Positions 1 through 8,492 of a stretch of DNA of 64,000 nt are shown here, one piece after another (within the stretch, counting starts at the first letter, position 1; each line of letters begins with the position of its first letter). Origin of the DNA: Aphodoplasma sp045541115 (GTDB lineage Bacteria > Bacillota > Clostridia > UBA1381 > UMGS1253); assembly GCA_045541115.1 (NCBI GenBank), contig JAZQIM010000015.1:81314-145313 (forward strand), written 5' to 3'. A program made the translations under genes and the position numbers. The notes beneath the pieces were generated by a model, which saw nothing but the letters and a program-made list of their open reading frames with translations, was not told the DNA's origin and did not search any database.

Positions 1-67
1 TCGGGTCAAGTCTGTGAATTATCGAATCCCCCGGCCAGTATTGACCGAGTGTTATATCTTTTAGCAT
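1..67 (-). CDS. ecfT: Energy-coupling factor transporter transmembrane protein EcfT (N-terminal fragment)
   Basis: Only the first 22 codons are inside the window; the gene continues past the left edge. The visible start reads MLKDITLGQYWPGDSIIHRL, the typical N-terminus of EcfT, the membrane scaffold that joins the two ATPases to a substrate-binding S component in vitamin and micronutrient import. A GGGAG ribosome site precedes the ATG at 67. It follows ecfA2 by 16 bases, completing the usual ecfA1-ecfA2-ecfT order. The call rests on the short sequence plus strong context. Confidence 0.85.
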   Translation of the reverse strand, partial: MLKDITLGQYWPGDSIIHRLDP

Positions 68-83
68 ATTTATCTCCCATAAA

Positions 84-932
84 TCAGCCGTTTGGCTTAA
101 TTATTTTTAATATCTCTTCCTTTGCCTGCTGCACAGTGTAAATATCTTTCGGTATATCAATGCCTCTTTCGCGAAGCTTCTTTGCAACAAGCGTTATCTG
201 CGGAACAGTAAGTCCCATCTTTGTAAGCTCATCAGCATGAGAAAATACATGTGAAACGCTTCCGTCAAACGCCACACTCAATTCATTTATTACTATAATT
301 CTATTTGCCGTATTCGCTACATCTTCCATACTGTGTGACACGATAATAATCGTCATACCGCAGTCATTTAGTTTTTTTATAAGCCCTAATAGCTCATCTC
401 GCCCCGCCGGGTCAAGTCCCGCGGTAGGCTCGTCAAGCACGAGCACCTGTGGCTCCATGGCAAGTACTCCCGCAATTGCCACTCGCCTTTTTTCGCCACC
501 CGACAATTCAAACGGCGACTTGTCAAGAAGTTCCTCTTTAAGACCGATTGCTTTCGCAGCAACAAGCACTCTTTCCTCTATATCACTTTCTGACAAACCA
601 AGATTCTTCGGTCCGAACGCAATGTCACGTCTTACCGTTTCCTCCATGAGCTGATGCTCCGGATACTGAAACACCAAACCAACTTTTTTTCTTATCTGTC
701 TTAAATCAATCTTTGGCGTGCTTATATCAACACCGTCAATTATCACACTTCCCGATGTAGGCTTTAAAAGCGCATTAAAATGCTGTATAAGCGTTGATTT
801 GCCCGAGCCGGTGCGACCAATTATCGCAACGAGTTCACCGGAATCAATCTTCAAATTTATATTTTCAAGTGCCTTCTTCTCATGTGGCGAACCAGCCTGA
901 TAAGTGTGGCATAAATTTCTGCATTCTATCAT
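84..932 (-). CDS. ecfA2: Energy-coupling factor transporter ATPase EcfA2
   Basis: This is the second cytoplasmic ATPase of an ECF-type importer, which powers uptake of vitamins or other micronutrients through shared or dedicated S components. The 282-residue product has Walker A GRTGSGKST (residues 39-47), the ABC signature LSGGEKRR, Walker B VLVLDEPTAGLDP and a switch histidine (IIIVSHSMEDV). The start was set at the ATG at 932, which overlaps the stop of ecfA1 in an ATGA; a longer frame to 959 would run into that gene. Translation is therefore probably coupled to ecfA1. Length and motif set are normal for the family. Confidence 0.95.
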   Translation of the reverse strand: MIECRNLCHTYQAGSPHEKKALENINLKIDSGELVAIIGRTGSGKSTLIQHFNALLKPTSGSVIIDGVDISTPKIDLRQIRKKVGLVFQYPEHQLMEETVRRDIAFGPKNLGLSESDIEERVLVAAKAIGLKEELLDKSPFELSGGEKRRVAIAGVLAMEPQVLVLDEPTAGLDPAGRDELLGLIKKLNDCGMTIIIVSHSMEDVANTANRIIVINELSVAFDGSVSHVFSHADELTKMGLTVPQITLVAKKLRERGIDIPKDIYTVQQAKEEILKIIKPNG

Positions 933-1759
933 ATTAGCTTTAAAATCTCCTCTACACATTCGTCAACACTGATTGCATCACGGCTTACAGCCAATCCTTC
1001 GTCTGCAAGCTCATTTACAAGCTGTGTCGTCTGCGGAATGTCAAGCCCTGTAGATTTGAGCTTGTCCGTTTGTACAAAAACTTTCTTCGGCACATCATCA
1101 AGAAGCACTCTTCCATCACGCATCACTATAACACGATCTGCCATGGCAGCCTCTTCCATATAATGTGTTATTATAACTATCGTCATGTTTTTTTCTTTAT
1201 TAAGTCGGCTTATTGTAGAAAGAACTTCGCGTCTTCCAATCGGATCAAGCATCGCCGTGGGTTCATCAAGAATGATATATTCAGGCTGCATTGCAAGTAT
1301 CCCCGCAATCGCTATACGCTGCTTTTGACCCCCCGACAAAAGATGCGGCGCTTCGAGTCTATGCTCATACATGCCGACAGTCTTTAGTGCATCATCGACA
1401 CGCTTTCGTATTTCATCAGACTCAACGCCAAGGTTTTCAGGCGCAAAAGCAACGTCTTCTTCAACTATCGTTGCTACAAGCTGATTGTCAGGATTTTGAA
1501 ATACCATTCCAACATGGCGTCGTATCGCAAACATCAGCTCTTCATCGCTCGTGTCCATATTTTCGACATATACACGTCCGCCCGACGGCAAAAGTACTGC
1601 GTTAAAATGCTTTGCAAGCGTCGATTTGCCCGAGCCGTTATGTCCGACTATTGCAACGAATTGCCCCTTATGAATCTCTAAATCTACACCCTTTAACACT
1701 TCAACTTGCTTTTCGTCGTCAGTTTCGTAATTATATTTTAAGTTTTCGGTTTTTATCAT
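929..1759 (-). CDS. ecfA1: Energy-coupling factor transporter ATPase EcfA1
   Basis: This is the first ATPase of the ECF module, expected to form a heterodimer with EcfA2 at the inner face of the membrane. The 276 residues carry Walker A GHNGSGKST, the Q-loop segment MVFQNPDNQL, the signature LSGGQKQR, and Walker B YIILDEPTAMLDP with the ITHYMEE switch. It is the promoter-proximal gene of ecfA1-ecfA2-ecfT and lies 29 bases after the methyltransferase gene, so it may be read through from there. A plausible S component, QueT, is encoded at 7991-8491; that partnership is inferred. Confidence 0.95.
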   Translation of the reverse strand: MIKTENLKYNYETDDEKQVEVLKGVDLEIHKGQFVAIVGHNGSGKSTLAKHFNAVLLPSGGRVYVENMDTSDEELMFAIRRHVGMVFQNPDNQLVATIVEEDVAFAPENLGVESDEIRKRVDDALKTVGMYEHRLEAPHLLSGGQKQRIAIAGILAMQPEYIILDEPTAMLDPIGRREVLSTISRLNKEKNMTIVIITHYMEEAAMADRVIVMRDGRVLLDDVPKKVFVQTDKLKSTGLDIPQTTQLVNELADEGLAVSRDAISVDECVEEILKLI

Positions 1760-1788
1760 TTGTCAAACCGCCATTTCAAATTTATAGT

Positions 1789-2655
1789 TTACTTAGCCTG
1801 CCATCTTCCTGATATACCGCACGGAAGACAAAGCCCCTGTTTTGCACTCATAGGAATTCCTATTTCATCAGCGTCAATATGACCGCCATAGCGCTTTTTA
1901 ACAGTAAGCGTCAATATGTTTTCGAGTACCGATGCACCGAGTCCCGTCGTGTATGAATTTATAAGGAAAAAGAGCGGGTTGTCCGAGAGAATTTTTACGC
2001 ACTCACACACAAGAGAATACAGCTCATTTTCAATCTTCCATACTTCGCCTGATGGTCCCCTGCCATATGACGGCGGGTCCATAATAATTGCATCATACTC
2101 TTTGCCGCGTCTTTGCTCACGCGCAACAAATTTTAGTACATCGTCAACAATATAACGTATATTTGCATCTATATAACCCGATGAGTTTACGTTTTCCTTT
2201 GCCCACGATACCATTCCCTTTGCCGCATCAACGTGTGTTACTGAGGCACCTGCTGCAAGTGCAGCAACAGTTGCACCGCCTGTATATGCAAAGAGATTTA
2301 GCACGCGTATCGGTCTGTTTGCTTCTCTGATGAGCCCTCCAAACCAGTCCCAGTTCGCCGCCTGCTCGGGAAAAAGGCCCGTATGCTTAAAGTTCATAGG
2401 CTTTATATTAAAAGTTAAATCGTCATATTTTATCGTCCATCTCTGCGGCAGATTCGTCACATACTCCCAGTGTCCGCCACCACTTTGTGAGCGATGATAT
2501 ATTGCATCAACCTTTTTCCAGTCACAGTTTGCTTTCTCCCTCCATACTGCCTGTGGGTCAGGTCTGCGCAAAATATATTTCCCCCAGCGCTCAAGCTTCT
2601 CTCCGCTTGCGCTGTCTATAAGCTCATAATCTTTCCATCTATCAGCTTTAAACAT
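1789..2655 (-). CDS. Class I SAM-dependent methyltransferase (RlmI/RlmK-like rRNA methylase core)
   Basis: The 288-residue protein has the Rossmann methyltransferase motifs: motif I VLNLFAYTGGATVAAL near residue 120, an acidic ribose-binding VDAAKGM, and motif IV IIMDPPSYGRG. These match the 23S rRNA cytosine-C5 / guanine-N7 methyltransferase group (RlmI, RlmK), but the N-terminal PUA domain of RlmI is absent. This short form is common in Firmicutes, and the exact RNA target is unknown. An AAGGGAT ribosome site and a good sigma-A promoter (2695-2723) lie upstream. Confidence 0.8.
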   Translation of the reverse strand: MFKADRWKDYELIDSASGEKLERWGKYILRRPDPQAVWREKANCDWKKVDAIYHRSQSGGGHWEYVTNLPQRWTIKYDDLTFNIKPMNFKHTGLFPEQAANWDWFGGLIREANRPIRVLNLFAYTGGATVAALAAGASVTHVDAAKGMVSWAKENVNSSGYIDANIRYIVDDVLKFVAREQRRGKEYDAIIMDPPSYGRGPSGEVWKIENELYSLVCECVKILSDNPLFFLINSYTTGLGASVLENILTLTVKKRYGGHIDADEIGIPMSAKQGLCLPCGISGRWQAK

Positions 2656-2694
2656 CGCTTTTTATCCCTTTCAACAAAAAATTATATTCAAAAT

Positions 2695-2723
2695 ATTATA
2701 CAACAAAAACCGCAAAAAGTCAA
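2695..2723 (-). promoter_or_regulatory. Sigma-A promoter for the methyltransferase gene
   Basis: On the minus strand TTGACT (2718-2723) and TATAAT (2695-2700) are separated by exactly 17 bp. It lies about 40 bp upstream of the start codon at 2655. The -35 box is embedded in the right arm of the mntP terminator-like hairpin. Confidence 0.75.
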
Positions 2724-2751
2724 GTAATACACAGTTTTTTATTGACTTTTT
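2714..2751 (-). terminator. Hairpin after mntP, overlapping the next promoter
   Basis: Perfect 10-bp inverted repeat AAAAAGTCAA / TTGACTTTTT with an 18-nt loop, 18 bases after the mntP stop. The stem is AT-rich, so it may be a weak terminator. The distal arm doubles as the -35 region of the following promoter. Confidence 0.5.
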
Positions 2752-2769
2752 GGGTCTTTAATAAAGCTT

Positions 2770-3333
2770 TTATTTGAAAAATGAAATCATCGCTTTTATC
2801 CCAATCAAAATAAGTATAATTCCGCCCAGAAATTCTGCTTTTGAACCAAGCATGTCACCAAATCTTCTGCCTATAATTACGGATGCAATACTTATTATAA
2901 ATGTCGTAATACCTATAACCGTTACCGGCGATAATATATCTGTCATGCCGCTTATCGCAAAGCCTACTCCTACGGCAAACGCATCTATGCTCGTCGCAAT
3001 CGCCTGGACAAATAAAACGCTGTATGTAAGCCTTTTTTCAAGAACATGTTCATCGTCAGTATGGCTAAGCGCGTCCTTTATCATTTTTGAGCCAATTATT
3101 CCTAATATTAGGAAAATTACAATTCCTGAATATTTGCATATGAAATCGGAAAAAAGTCCGCCCACAAAATATCCGAGTAGCGGCATAAGCGCCTGAAAAA
3201 ATCCGAAAAACAGTGCTATCAAGACAAACTCTCTCCTACCCATTTGCCTGTACACCATGCCATCAGTCATTGATACTGCCGCAGCATCCATGCTTAGACC
3301 TATACCTATTAAAAGAACCTCAAAAAACGTCAA
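2770..3333 (-). CDS. mntP: Manganese efflux pump MntP
   Basis: This 187-residue polytopic membrane protein belongs to the MntP (formerly DUF204) family, which exports Mn(II). Six hydrophobic segments are visible, with the two family aspartate motifs: SMDAAAVSM near residue 15 in the first segment and TSIDAFAVGVGFA near 115 in the fourth. The start is TTG at 3333, supported by GGAGGG seven bases upstream; no ATG fits. It follows the AraC-type regulator by 42 bp on the same strand, and no yybP-ykoY manganese riboswitch fits in that gap. Confidence 0.92.
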   Translation of the reverse strand: MTFFEVLLIGIGLSMDAAAVSMTDGMVYRQMGRREFVLIALFFGFFQALMPLLGYFVGGLFSDFICKYSGIVIFLILGIIGSKMIKDALSHTDDEHVLEKRLTYSVLFVQAIATSIDAFAVGVGFAISGMTDILSPVTVIGITTFIISIASVIIGRRFGDMLGSKAEFLGGIILILIGIKAMISFFK

Positions 3334-3375
3334 TTAAACACCCTCCATATCTGTTTTTGTATATTTCAAGGTTTA

Positions 3376-4260
3376 CTACAAGCTGATTTTTACAGACTTT
3401 GCATATTCTCTCGGCGACATTTTTTCCACCATCTTAAACTGCCTCGAAAAACTGTGTATCGATTCGTAGCCGAGCATATGCGCTATCTGTGTAAAATTGT
3501 AATCATTTTCGCGCACAAAAAGCTTTGCACGCTCAATTTTAAGCTTACGAAAATACTGTATGACACCCATGCCCGTTCTTTGCCTAAATACTGTTTTAAG
3601 ACGCGTCGGACTAAGGTTTACAAGCTTTGCAAAATCAGAAAAACACAGGTTTTTACTTATATTTTCATTCATATATTCAATTATATCTTCAGTAATGTTT
3701 TTATCTAGCCTTTCCGAAAGCGCCGACATAGGTTTTTTGCTCTCGTCATTTATAAAATTACTTCTGTAAAGCTGTATAAGAAGCATTTCCAAAGAAAGCT
3801 TGATAATTTGCTCTGCACCAAACACATAATTGTCCGCACGCGTTAGAAACTTTAAATTCGGGTCAGATAATGAAGACGAGAAAGCCTTTGATGCTTCTTT
3901 TATTATGGCGCTAAGGTAATCCTTATGCTCGCCGCTTATCTTCAAAATCCTGTTTTTAAAAAACCTCATCTGGCGCGAGCGGCACTCAAAAGCAATGATT
4001 ACAAGATTTGGTGCGATGCTGCCATTGGCCTTAAGTGCATGAAATTCTTCGGGCTTATGAAACGTGATTTCTCCCTGATTAAGCGAATATTTTTTTTCGT
4101 TGGAGGTGATGTCGACTACTCCCTTGTCAACATATACAAGTTCCCAGAAGTCGTGACTCTCGCCATCAAAGGAAAAATCTCTTGTGTATTCAAAATAATG
4201 CACCGTTACAATTTTATCAATTTTGAATTCTTCACGCAGCCGCGTCATCTGGTATTGCAT
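3376..4260 (-). CDS. AraC family transcriptional regulator
   Basis: The 294-residue protein has an N-terminal cupin-type sensor region (EFHALKAN, typical of the AraC_binding beta barrel) and a C-terminal double helix-turn-helix DNA-binding domain over roughly the last 100 residues (FSDFAKLVNLSPTRL, then FTQIAHMLGYESIHSFSRQF and SPREYA). It has its own promoter at 4305-4333 and lies just downstream of the GH95 fucosidase and a 2-hydroxyacid dehydrogenase. A role as their sugar-responsive activator is likely but inferred; mntP could also be a target. Confidence 0.88.
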   Translation of the reverse strand: MQYQMTRLREEFKIDKIVTVHYFEYTRDFSFDGESHDFWELVYVDKGVVDITSNEKKYSLNQGEITFHKPEEFHALKANGSIAPNLVIIAFECRSRQMRFFKNRILKISGEHKDYLSAIIKEASKAFSSSLSDPNLKFLTRADNYVFGAEQIIKLSLEMLLIQLYRSNFINDESKKPMSALSERLDKNITEDIIEYMNENISKNLCFSDFAKLVNLSPTRLKTVFRQRTGMGVIQYFRKLKIERAKLFVRENDYNFTQIAHMLGYESIHSFSRQFKMVEKMSPREYAKSVKISL

Positions 4261-4304
4261 CTTACTTTTTCACCGCCTGTTTTTATTATATTTAATCTGA
4301 TTTT

Positions 4305-4333
4305 ATTCTACCACAATTTTATTTAGCAGTCAA
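4305..4333 (-). promoter_or_regulatory. Sigma-A promoter for the araC-type gene
   Basis: Minus-strand TTGACT (4328-4333) and TAGAAT (4305-4310) are spaced 17 bp apart, about 45 bp before the ATG at 4260 and just past the dehydrogenase terminator. Confidence 0.7.
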
Positions 4334-4345
4334 TTTAATACGACA

Positions 4346-4372
4346 AAAGGGTAGAAATCATTTCTACCCTTT
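4346..4372 (-). terminator. Intrinsic terminator after the dehydrogenase/GH95 unit
   Basis: Perfect 12-bp inverted repeat AAAGGGTAGAAA / TTTCTACCCTTT with a 3-nt loop. It lies about 10 bases past the dehydrogenase stop and separates that unit from the regulator gene. Confidence 0.75.
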
Positions 4373-4381
4373 CATTATTGC

Positions 4382-5440
4382 TTATTTACTCTCTTTAGCT
4401 TCTTTCTCTGCCATCTTTGCTTTTAATGTACCTAATTCCATTGTCATATTTTTTGTTTGTGATTCCGGCACATATGTCTCGAGATTCTCAAGCTTTTCTC
4501 CTGCAAGATATTTTTCAATATCTTCAACGAGCTTCGTTACACAATACTGTCTTCTGTCGATTGTCGGGCCACCCATGTGCGGAAGTACTGTTACGTTCTC
4601 AAGCTTACGCAGCGGGCTGTCCGGTGCAGGCGGTTCATGCTCCATAACGTCTAAAACAGCGTTTATGTGACCTTCCTCCAAAACCTTTATCAAGCCTTCG
4701 TCTTCAACCACAGCGCCTCTTGCAGTGTTGATTAAAAGTGCGCCTTTTTTCATTGAGCGCAAAAGCTTTTCATTAACCATATGGAACGTTCTCTCTGTAA
4801 GTCCCTGATGAATAGAAACTACATCTGACTCTTTAAACAACTGCTCAAGCGAGGCCTTCTCTACGCCCCATTTTGCTGCTTCTTCTTCTGTAAGGTGACC
4901 CGAATGTACTAATATTCTTGTTCGAAACGGCTTTAAGAATCCAACGAATTTCTGTGCAATCGCACCAAAACCAACAAGACCTATCGTTCTATCCATGATA
5001 CCTTCATTGTAGAAGATTTCGTCTCTCCAGCCGCCTTCTCTTACACCGCGTGCATATTTTTCGATTCTTCTTAAGCCAAGCATCGTGTAACATACACAGC
5101 ACTCTGCAACTGACTCTGCAAATACGCAGTTTGCTCCGAGCAGTACGATGCCTCTTTCATATATTGCAGGGCTTGCAACATATGTAAGTGTACCGGCACA
5201 ATATGCGATAATCTTAAGGCTGTCTGCTGCATCAAGAATTTCTTCATCATAGCGTGTACTGCCCCAGCCGGCAAAAACGATGTCTATTCCCTTTAGTGCC
5301 TCTTTAAGCTCGTCGCGTGTATACGGTCTGTCATACGGATTGATTGTAACGTTACCGAGTCTTTTCAATTTTTCAAGTGAAAACTCCGTTAAAAAAGTAT
5401 CTCTCACATAGTTTTTTTGCATTGTAACAAGAATATTCAT
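4382..5440 (-). CDS. D-isomer-specific 2-hydroxyacid dehydrogenase (NAD-dependent)
   Basis: The 352-residue protein is a phosphoglycerate/D-lactate dehydrogenase type oxidoreductase. Visible are the NAD-binding GLVGFGAIAQ (near 150), the arginine motif INTARGAVV, the EHEPP glutamate and the catalytic LPHMGGPT histidine region. The ATG at 5440 was chosen because GGAGG lies eight bases upstream; the in-frame TTG at 5455 would leave no ribosome site. It is 51 bp behind the GH95 gene, so it may reduce or oxidise a product of fucoside breakdown. The substrate cannot be read from sequence. Confidence 0.85.
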   Translation of the reverse strand: MNILVTMQKNYVRDTFLTEFSLEKLKRLGNVTINPYDRPYTRDELKEALKGIDIVFAGWGSTRYDEEILDAADSLKIIAYCAGTLTYVASPAIYERGIVLLGANCVFAESVAECCVCYTMLGLRRIEKYARGVREGGWRDEIFYNEGIMDRTIGLVGFGAIAQKFVGFLKPFRTRILVHSGHLTEEEAAKWGVEKASLEQLFKESDVVSIHQGLTERTFHMVNEKLLRSMKKGALLINTARGAVVEDEGLIKVLEEGHINAVLDVMEHEPPAPDSPLRKLENVTVLPHMGGPTIDRRQYCVTKLVEDIEKYLAGEKLENLETYVPESQTKNMTMELGTLKAKMAEKEAKESK

Positions 5441-5491
5441 AATCGATGCCTCCAAATTTTTATATATTAATATCTTATTGTGAGTTCTTTA

Positions 5492-7726
5492 TTATATAGC
5501 GATATCTATTTGTTCGCCTTTCTTGCCGCTTGCTATATATTCTTTTCCGTCATATACCAAAACTGCTTTTTCTTCAAAGCCAATTACGACGCTAAGCTTT
5601 GAAAGCTTACCATCTTCCCACCATACATTAACGCTATGACCGCCGGGAATCTTTATTCCGCATAGATTTCCTTTGCTCCATCTTTTCGGCAATGCAGAAA
5701 GTATATGAGCCTTGTTATCATAGTATCCTACAATTGCTTCCACAAGAGCTGCAACGGCGCCATAGTTTCCATCAATCTGGAAGATAAATGTATCAAGCTG
5801 CGGGTGCAAATCGAGAAGAGTAGCTGCAGCGTAATCTTTTATAAGGCTGTTATAATGCTCAAAGAAGTCTTCTCCCTGTCCGTAGCGAGCGTACAAACAC
5901 GCACACCATGACCTGCTCCAGCCCGTATATCCTCCGCCAAAAGAAAGTCTGTACTCGAGAGATTTCTTTGTTGCCTCAAATTGCTCTTTTCTCTTTTCAG
6001 GTGTGAAAAGTTCAGAAGGATAAGCACCGTACAAATGCGAAAGATGTCTGTGTCCCGGGTCATATTCTTCAAACTCTTCGTTCCACTCCATCAATCTTCC
6101 GTCAGAGCCTATCTTAAACGGTGGCAGATTGTCGCGCATTTCTTGCCACTTTACAGTTTCATCTTCATCTACGCCAAGAATCTTTGATGCTTCTATCGCA
6201 TATCCCAAAGCATCATATGCAAGCTGAACGTCCATAGCACACGATATAGACAAGCCGACAGGTGCGTTACCCTGGCCTACAAGTGGGTTTTCAGGAGAAT
6301 AACTCGGGCAAATCTGATATACTCCGTTTTTGTCCTTCTCCATATAGTCTTCATAGAAAAGTGCTGTCTGCTTAAAATGGTCGTACACTCTTGCTAAATA
6401 TTTCTTATCTCCCGTGTATGTGTAGTGCCACCACAAATGCTGACCGAGCCATGCTGCCGCACCAATCCATGCTGTCCATGAATACGAGCCGACATATTCT
6501 CCGTTTGCATCGGAAGAAAGTGGCAGTAGTATTCCGCGGCAATTATATAATCTTTTCGCACTGTCCTTGCCGGGCTCTTGCATCTTTAAAATATATGAAA
6601 TGAAACTTTCCATAGCCTCGGGCATATCAATCTTTTCTGTTGCCCAATAATTCATCTGAAGGTTTATATCGAGATGATAGTCACTCGACCACGGCGGATA
6701 GATGAAATTATTCCATTTTCCCTGTAAGTTTGTAGGGAGCTTTCCTAGAAGTGTACCTGAAAGCATAAGATATCTGCCGAAATGGAAATAGAGCATATTT
6801 ATGCCGTTGTCATAGCCTGTTTCTTTCATTTTTTCGACTCTTTCGTCAGTAGGAAGCGATTTTAAGCTCTCATCTTCTTCAAGCTTAAAATCAATACGAT
6901 TCATCAGCTCGCCAAATTTCGATGTGTGTGCTTCTCTTTCGCTATCCCAGTCAGAAGGCATAGATGCATCGACTTTTTCATCTCGTACACTGATGTTTAA
7001 AACAACGTAAATATATGTAGCATCAATAATCTCTACACCATCCGATGATGTCTTTATGTTACCGTCTGTCTTGTACGAAAGCATATTTGAAAATTTAATA
7101 TTGTCCTTTAAAATACCATCAAGCACGATAGTTTTTTCGTCAACCTTTAAAGGCGAAAGTATGCAGTTTTCATCGTCAACTCTCACAGGGTTTGTTATGT
7201 CTTCTTCCGGCTTACGCTCAAGCCATAGCTTGCCTGAGAATTTTTTATCCGATTTCCACGAGAAGAAGAACTTGTCCGAGCTAACCGATGCAAAATATTC
7301 GCTCTTTACAGTTGCGCCATCAATTTTTCTTACTATCGATGCTACGCCGTCTATAAGGTTTAATCTGCGCTGGGCAAACTCATTTTCTTTACATATGTAT
7401 GAAAAAATCACATCACATGCCATAGCATATTTATTAAGCATTTGAGTTTTAGTATTTTTTTGATTGTTTCTTCCGGAATAAAGCGCATTCGTTACATATG
7501 CAGCCTCAAAATATTTTCCATCATAAAACAGTGAACGCACAAACGGCAAATATTTTCCGTTATCCTCCGCGCGTCTGTTATTATCACCATATCCCCATAG
7601 TTGCTCATGATTAAGTGATAAAAAGTCCTTTTCTTCGTCCTCCATAAGCATGCCGGCTATTCTGCCGTTACCTATCGGTAAGCCGTAAAGCCATTTTTTT
7701 GCAGGGGTTTTGTAAATCATTTCCAT
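5492..7726 (-). CDS. Glycoside hydrolase family 95 (alpha-L-fucosidase / alpha-L-galactosidase type)
   Basis: The product (about 744 residues) is full length for GH95, inverting enzymes that remove terminal alpha-1,2-linked L-fucose or related L-galactose. Landmarks are the N-terminal LPIGNGRIAGML, the active-site segment INLQMNYWATE, the HRHLSHLYGAYP signature and the C-terminal FQIDGNYGA with the catalytic-site aspartate. No signal peptide is visible, so it should act inside the cell on imported oligosaccharides. The start is uncertain: ATGs occur at 7726 and 7720, while the good AGGAG site lies further up near an in-frame TTG at 7747. Confidence 0.9.
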   Translation of the reverse strand: MEMIYKTPAKKWLYGLPIGNGRIAGMLMEDEEKDFLSLNHEQLWGYGDNNRRAEDNGKYLPFVRSLFYDGKYFEAAYVTNALYSGRNNQKNTKTQMLNKYAMACDVIFSYICKENEFAQRRLNLIDGVASIVRKIDGATVKSEYFASVSSDKFFFSWKSDKKFSGKLWLERKPEEDITNPVRVDDENCILSPLKVDEKTIVLDGILKDNIKFSNMLSYKTDGNIKTSSDGVEIIDATYIYVVLNISVRDEKVDASMPSDWDSEREAHTSKFGELMNRIDFKLEEDESLKSLPTDERVEKMKETGYDNGINMLYFHFGRYLMLSGTLLGKLPTNLQGKWNNFIYPPWSSDYHLDINLQMNYWATEKIDMPEAMESFISYILKMQEPGKDSAKRLYNCRGILLPLSSDANGEYVGSYSWTAWIGAAAWLGQHLWWHYTYTGDKKYLARVYDHFKQTALFYEDYMEKDKNGVYQICPSYSPENPLVGQGNAPVGLSISCAMDVQLAYDALGYAIEASKILGVDEDETVKWQEMRDNLPPFKIGSDGRLMEWNEEFEEYDPGHRHLSHLYGAYPSELFTPEKRKEQFEATKKSLEYRLSFGGGYTGWSRSWCACLYARYGQGEDFFEHYNSLIKDYAAATLLDLHPQLDTFIFQIDGNYGAVAALVEAIVGYYDNKAHILSALPKRWSKGNLCGIKIPGGHSVNVWWEDGKLSKLSVVIGFEEKAVLVYDGKEYIASGKKGEQIDIAI

Positions 7727-7839
7727 AGCAATTTTACACCGACACAAAGGTGTATATTTCGGTGTTCTCCTTTCTTTTTGTTCGCATTTACAAAATCTAC
7801 TTTCTGGTGTGCTTTTTTTGATAAAATTACATTTAGTTC

Positions 7840-7868
7840 ATTGTAACATACACCTGTTTTTTTTGCAA
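7840..7868 (-). promoter_or_regulatory. Sigma-A promoter for the GH95 gene
   Basis: Minus-strand TTGCAA (7863-7868) and TACAAT (7840-7845) with 17-bp spacing, about 110 bp upstream of the fucosidase start. The intervening leader is available for AraC-type control, but no clear repeated operator was seen. Confidence 0.6.
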
Positions 7869-7924
7869 TATATTTGTGGCAAAATATTTAAACTTTTACA
7901 AAAAAATCATTTGCCTAAAATGTA

Positions 7925-7953
7925 TTGACACAAAGAGCTTTTTTTAATATAAT
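7925..7953 (+). promoter_or_regulatory. Consensus sigma-A promoter for queT
   Basis: TTGACA (7925-7930) and TATAAT (7948-7953) are both perfect consensus hexamers with 17-bp spacing, 37 bp before the queT start codon. The short leader leaves no room for a preQ1 riboswitch, and none was recognised. Confidence 0.88.
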
Positions 7954-7990
7954 TCTTAAAGTGAAAATATGCTCTGGAAGGATAAAATTT

Positions 7991-8491
7991 ATGAAATTTA
8001 AAGCAAAAGAATTAGCATACGGCGCCGTGATTGCCGGACTGTACGCCGCGTGTTCACTTATACCGCCAATATCTGCAATAAGCTATGGACCCATTCAGTT
8101 TCGTATATCAGAGGCTCTCATGCTTTTGTGCCTTATTTCTCCCTCTGCGGTAGTCGGCGTTACCATCGGATGCTTTATCGCAAATATATTTACACCGTTT
8201 GGTGCAAACTTTTTTGATCTCGTTTTCGGCACGCTCGCAACGCTTCTTGCAGCTGTCACGACATATCTTTTGCGAAAACCGCTTACAAAACACATACTTC
8301 TCGCTCCGCTTCCGACTGTTATTTTTAATGCTCTTATCGTAGGAAGTTATCTTCCGATTTTTATGACAGATTCTTCTGTTGCTGTGCATTACTACATCTT
8401 TACGGTCGGCGCAGGTGAAGTCGCGGTATGTTATATTCTCGGTATTGCGCTCGCAAAATTTTGTATGAAAAAAGGGGTTTTTGACCGTTGA
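7991..8491 (+). CDS. queT: QueT-type queuosine-precursor transporter (ECF S component)
   Basis: The 166-residue integral membrane protein has the QueT family N-terminus (KELAYGAVIAGLYAACSLIP) followed by YGPIQFRISEALMLL. The family supplies the substrate-binding S component for uptake of queuosine precursors such as preQ1, working with an EcfA1-EcfA2-EcfT module; one is encoded at the left edge of this window. The start is ATG 7991, which has AAGGA nine bases upstream; the longer frame beginning at 7925 would start inside the promoter. It converges on the YkvI-like gene with a one-base gap. Confidence 0.85.
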   Translation: MKFKAKELAYGAVIAGLYAACSLIPPISAISYGPIQFRISEALMLLCLISPSAVVGVTIGCFIANIFTPFGANFFDLVFGTLATLLAAVTTYLLRKPLTKHILLAPLPTVIFNALIVGSYLPIFMTDSSVAVHYYIFTVGAGEVAVCYILGIALAKFCMKKGVFDR

Positions 8492-8492
8492 T

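Noticed and set aside
3334..3375. Manganese (yybP-ykoY) riboswitch upstream of mntP
   Set aside because: The 42-bp gap is too short and lacks the conserved motif.
7954..7990. preQ1 riboswitch upstream of queT
   Set aside because: The leader is only about 30 bases and has neither the class I nor class II preQ1 consensus.
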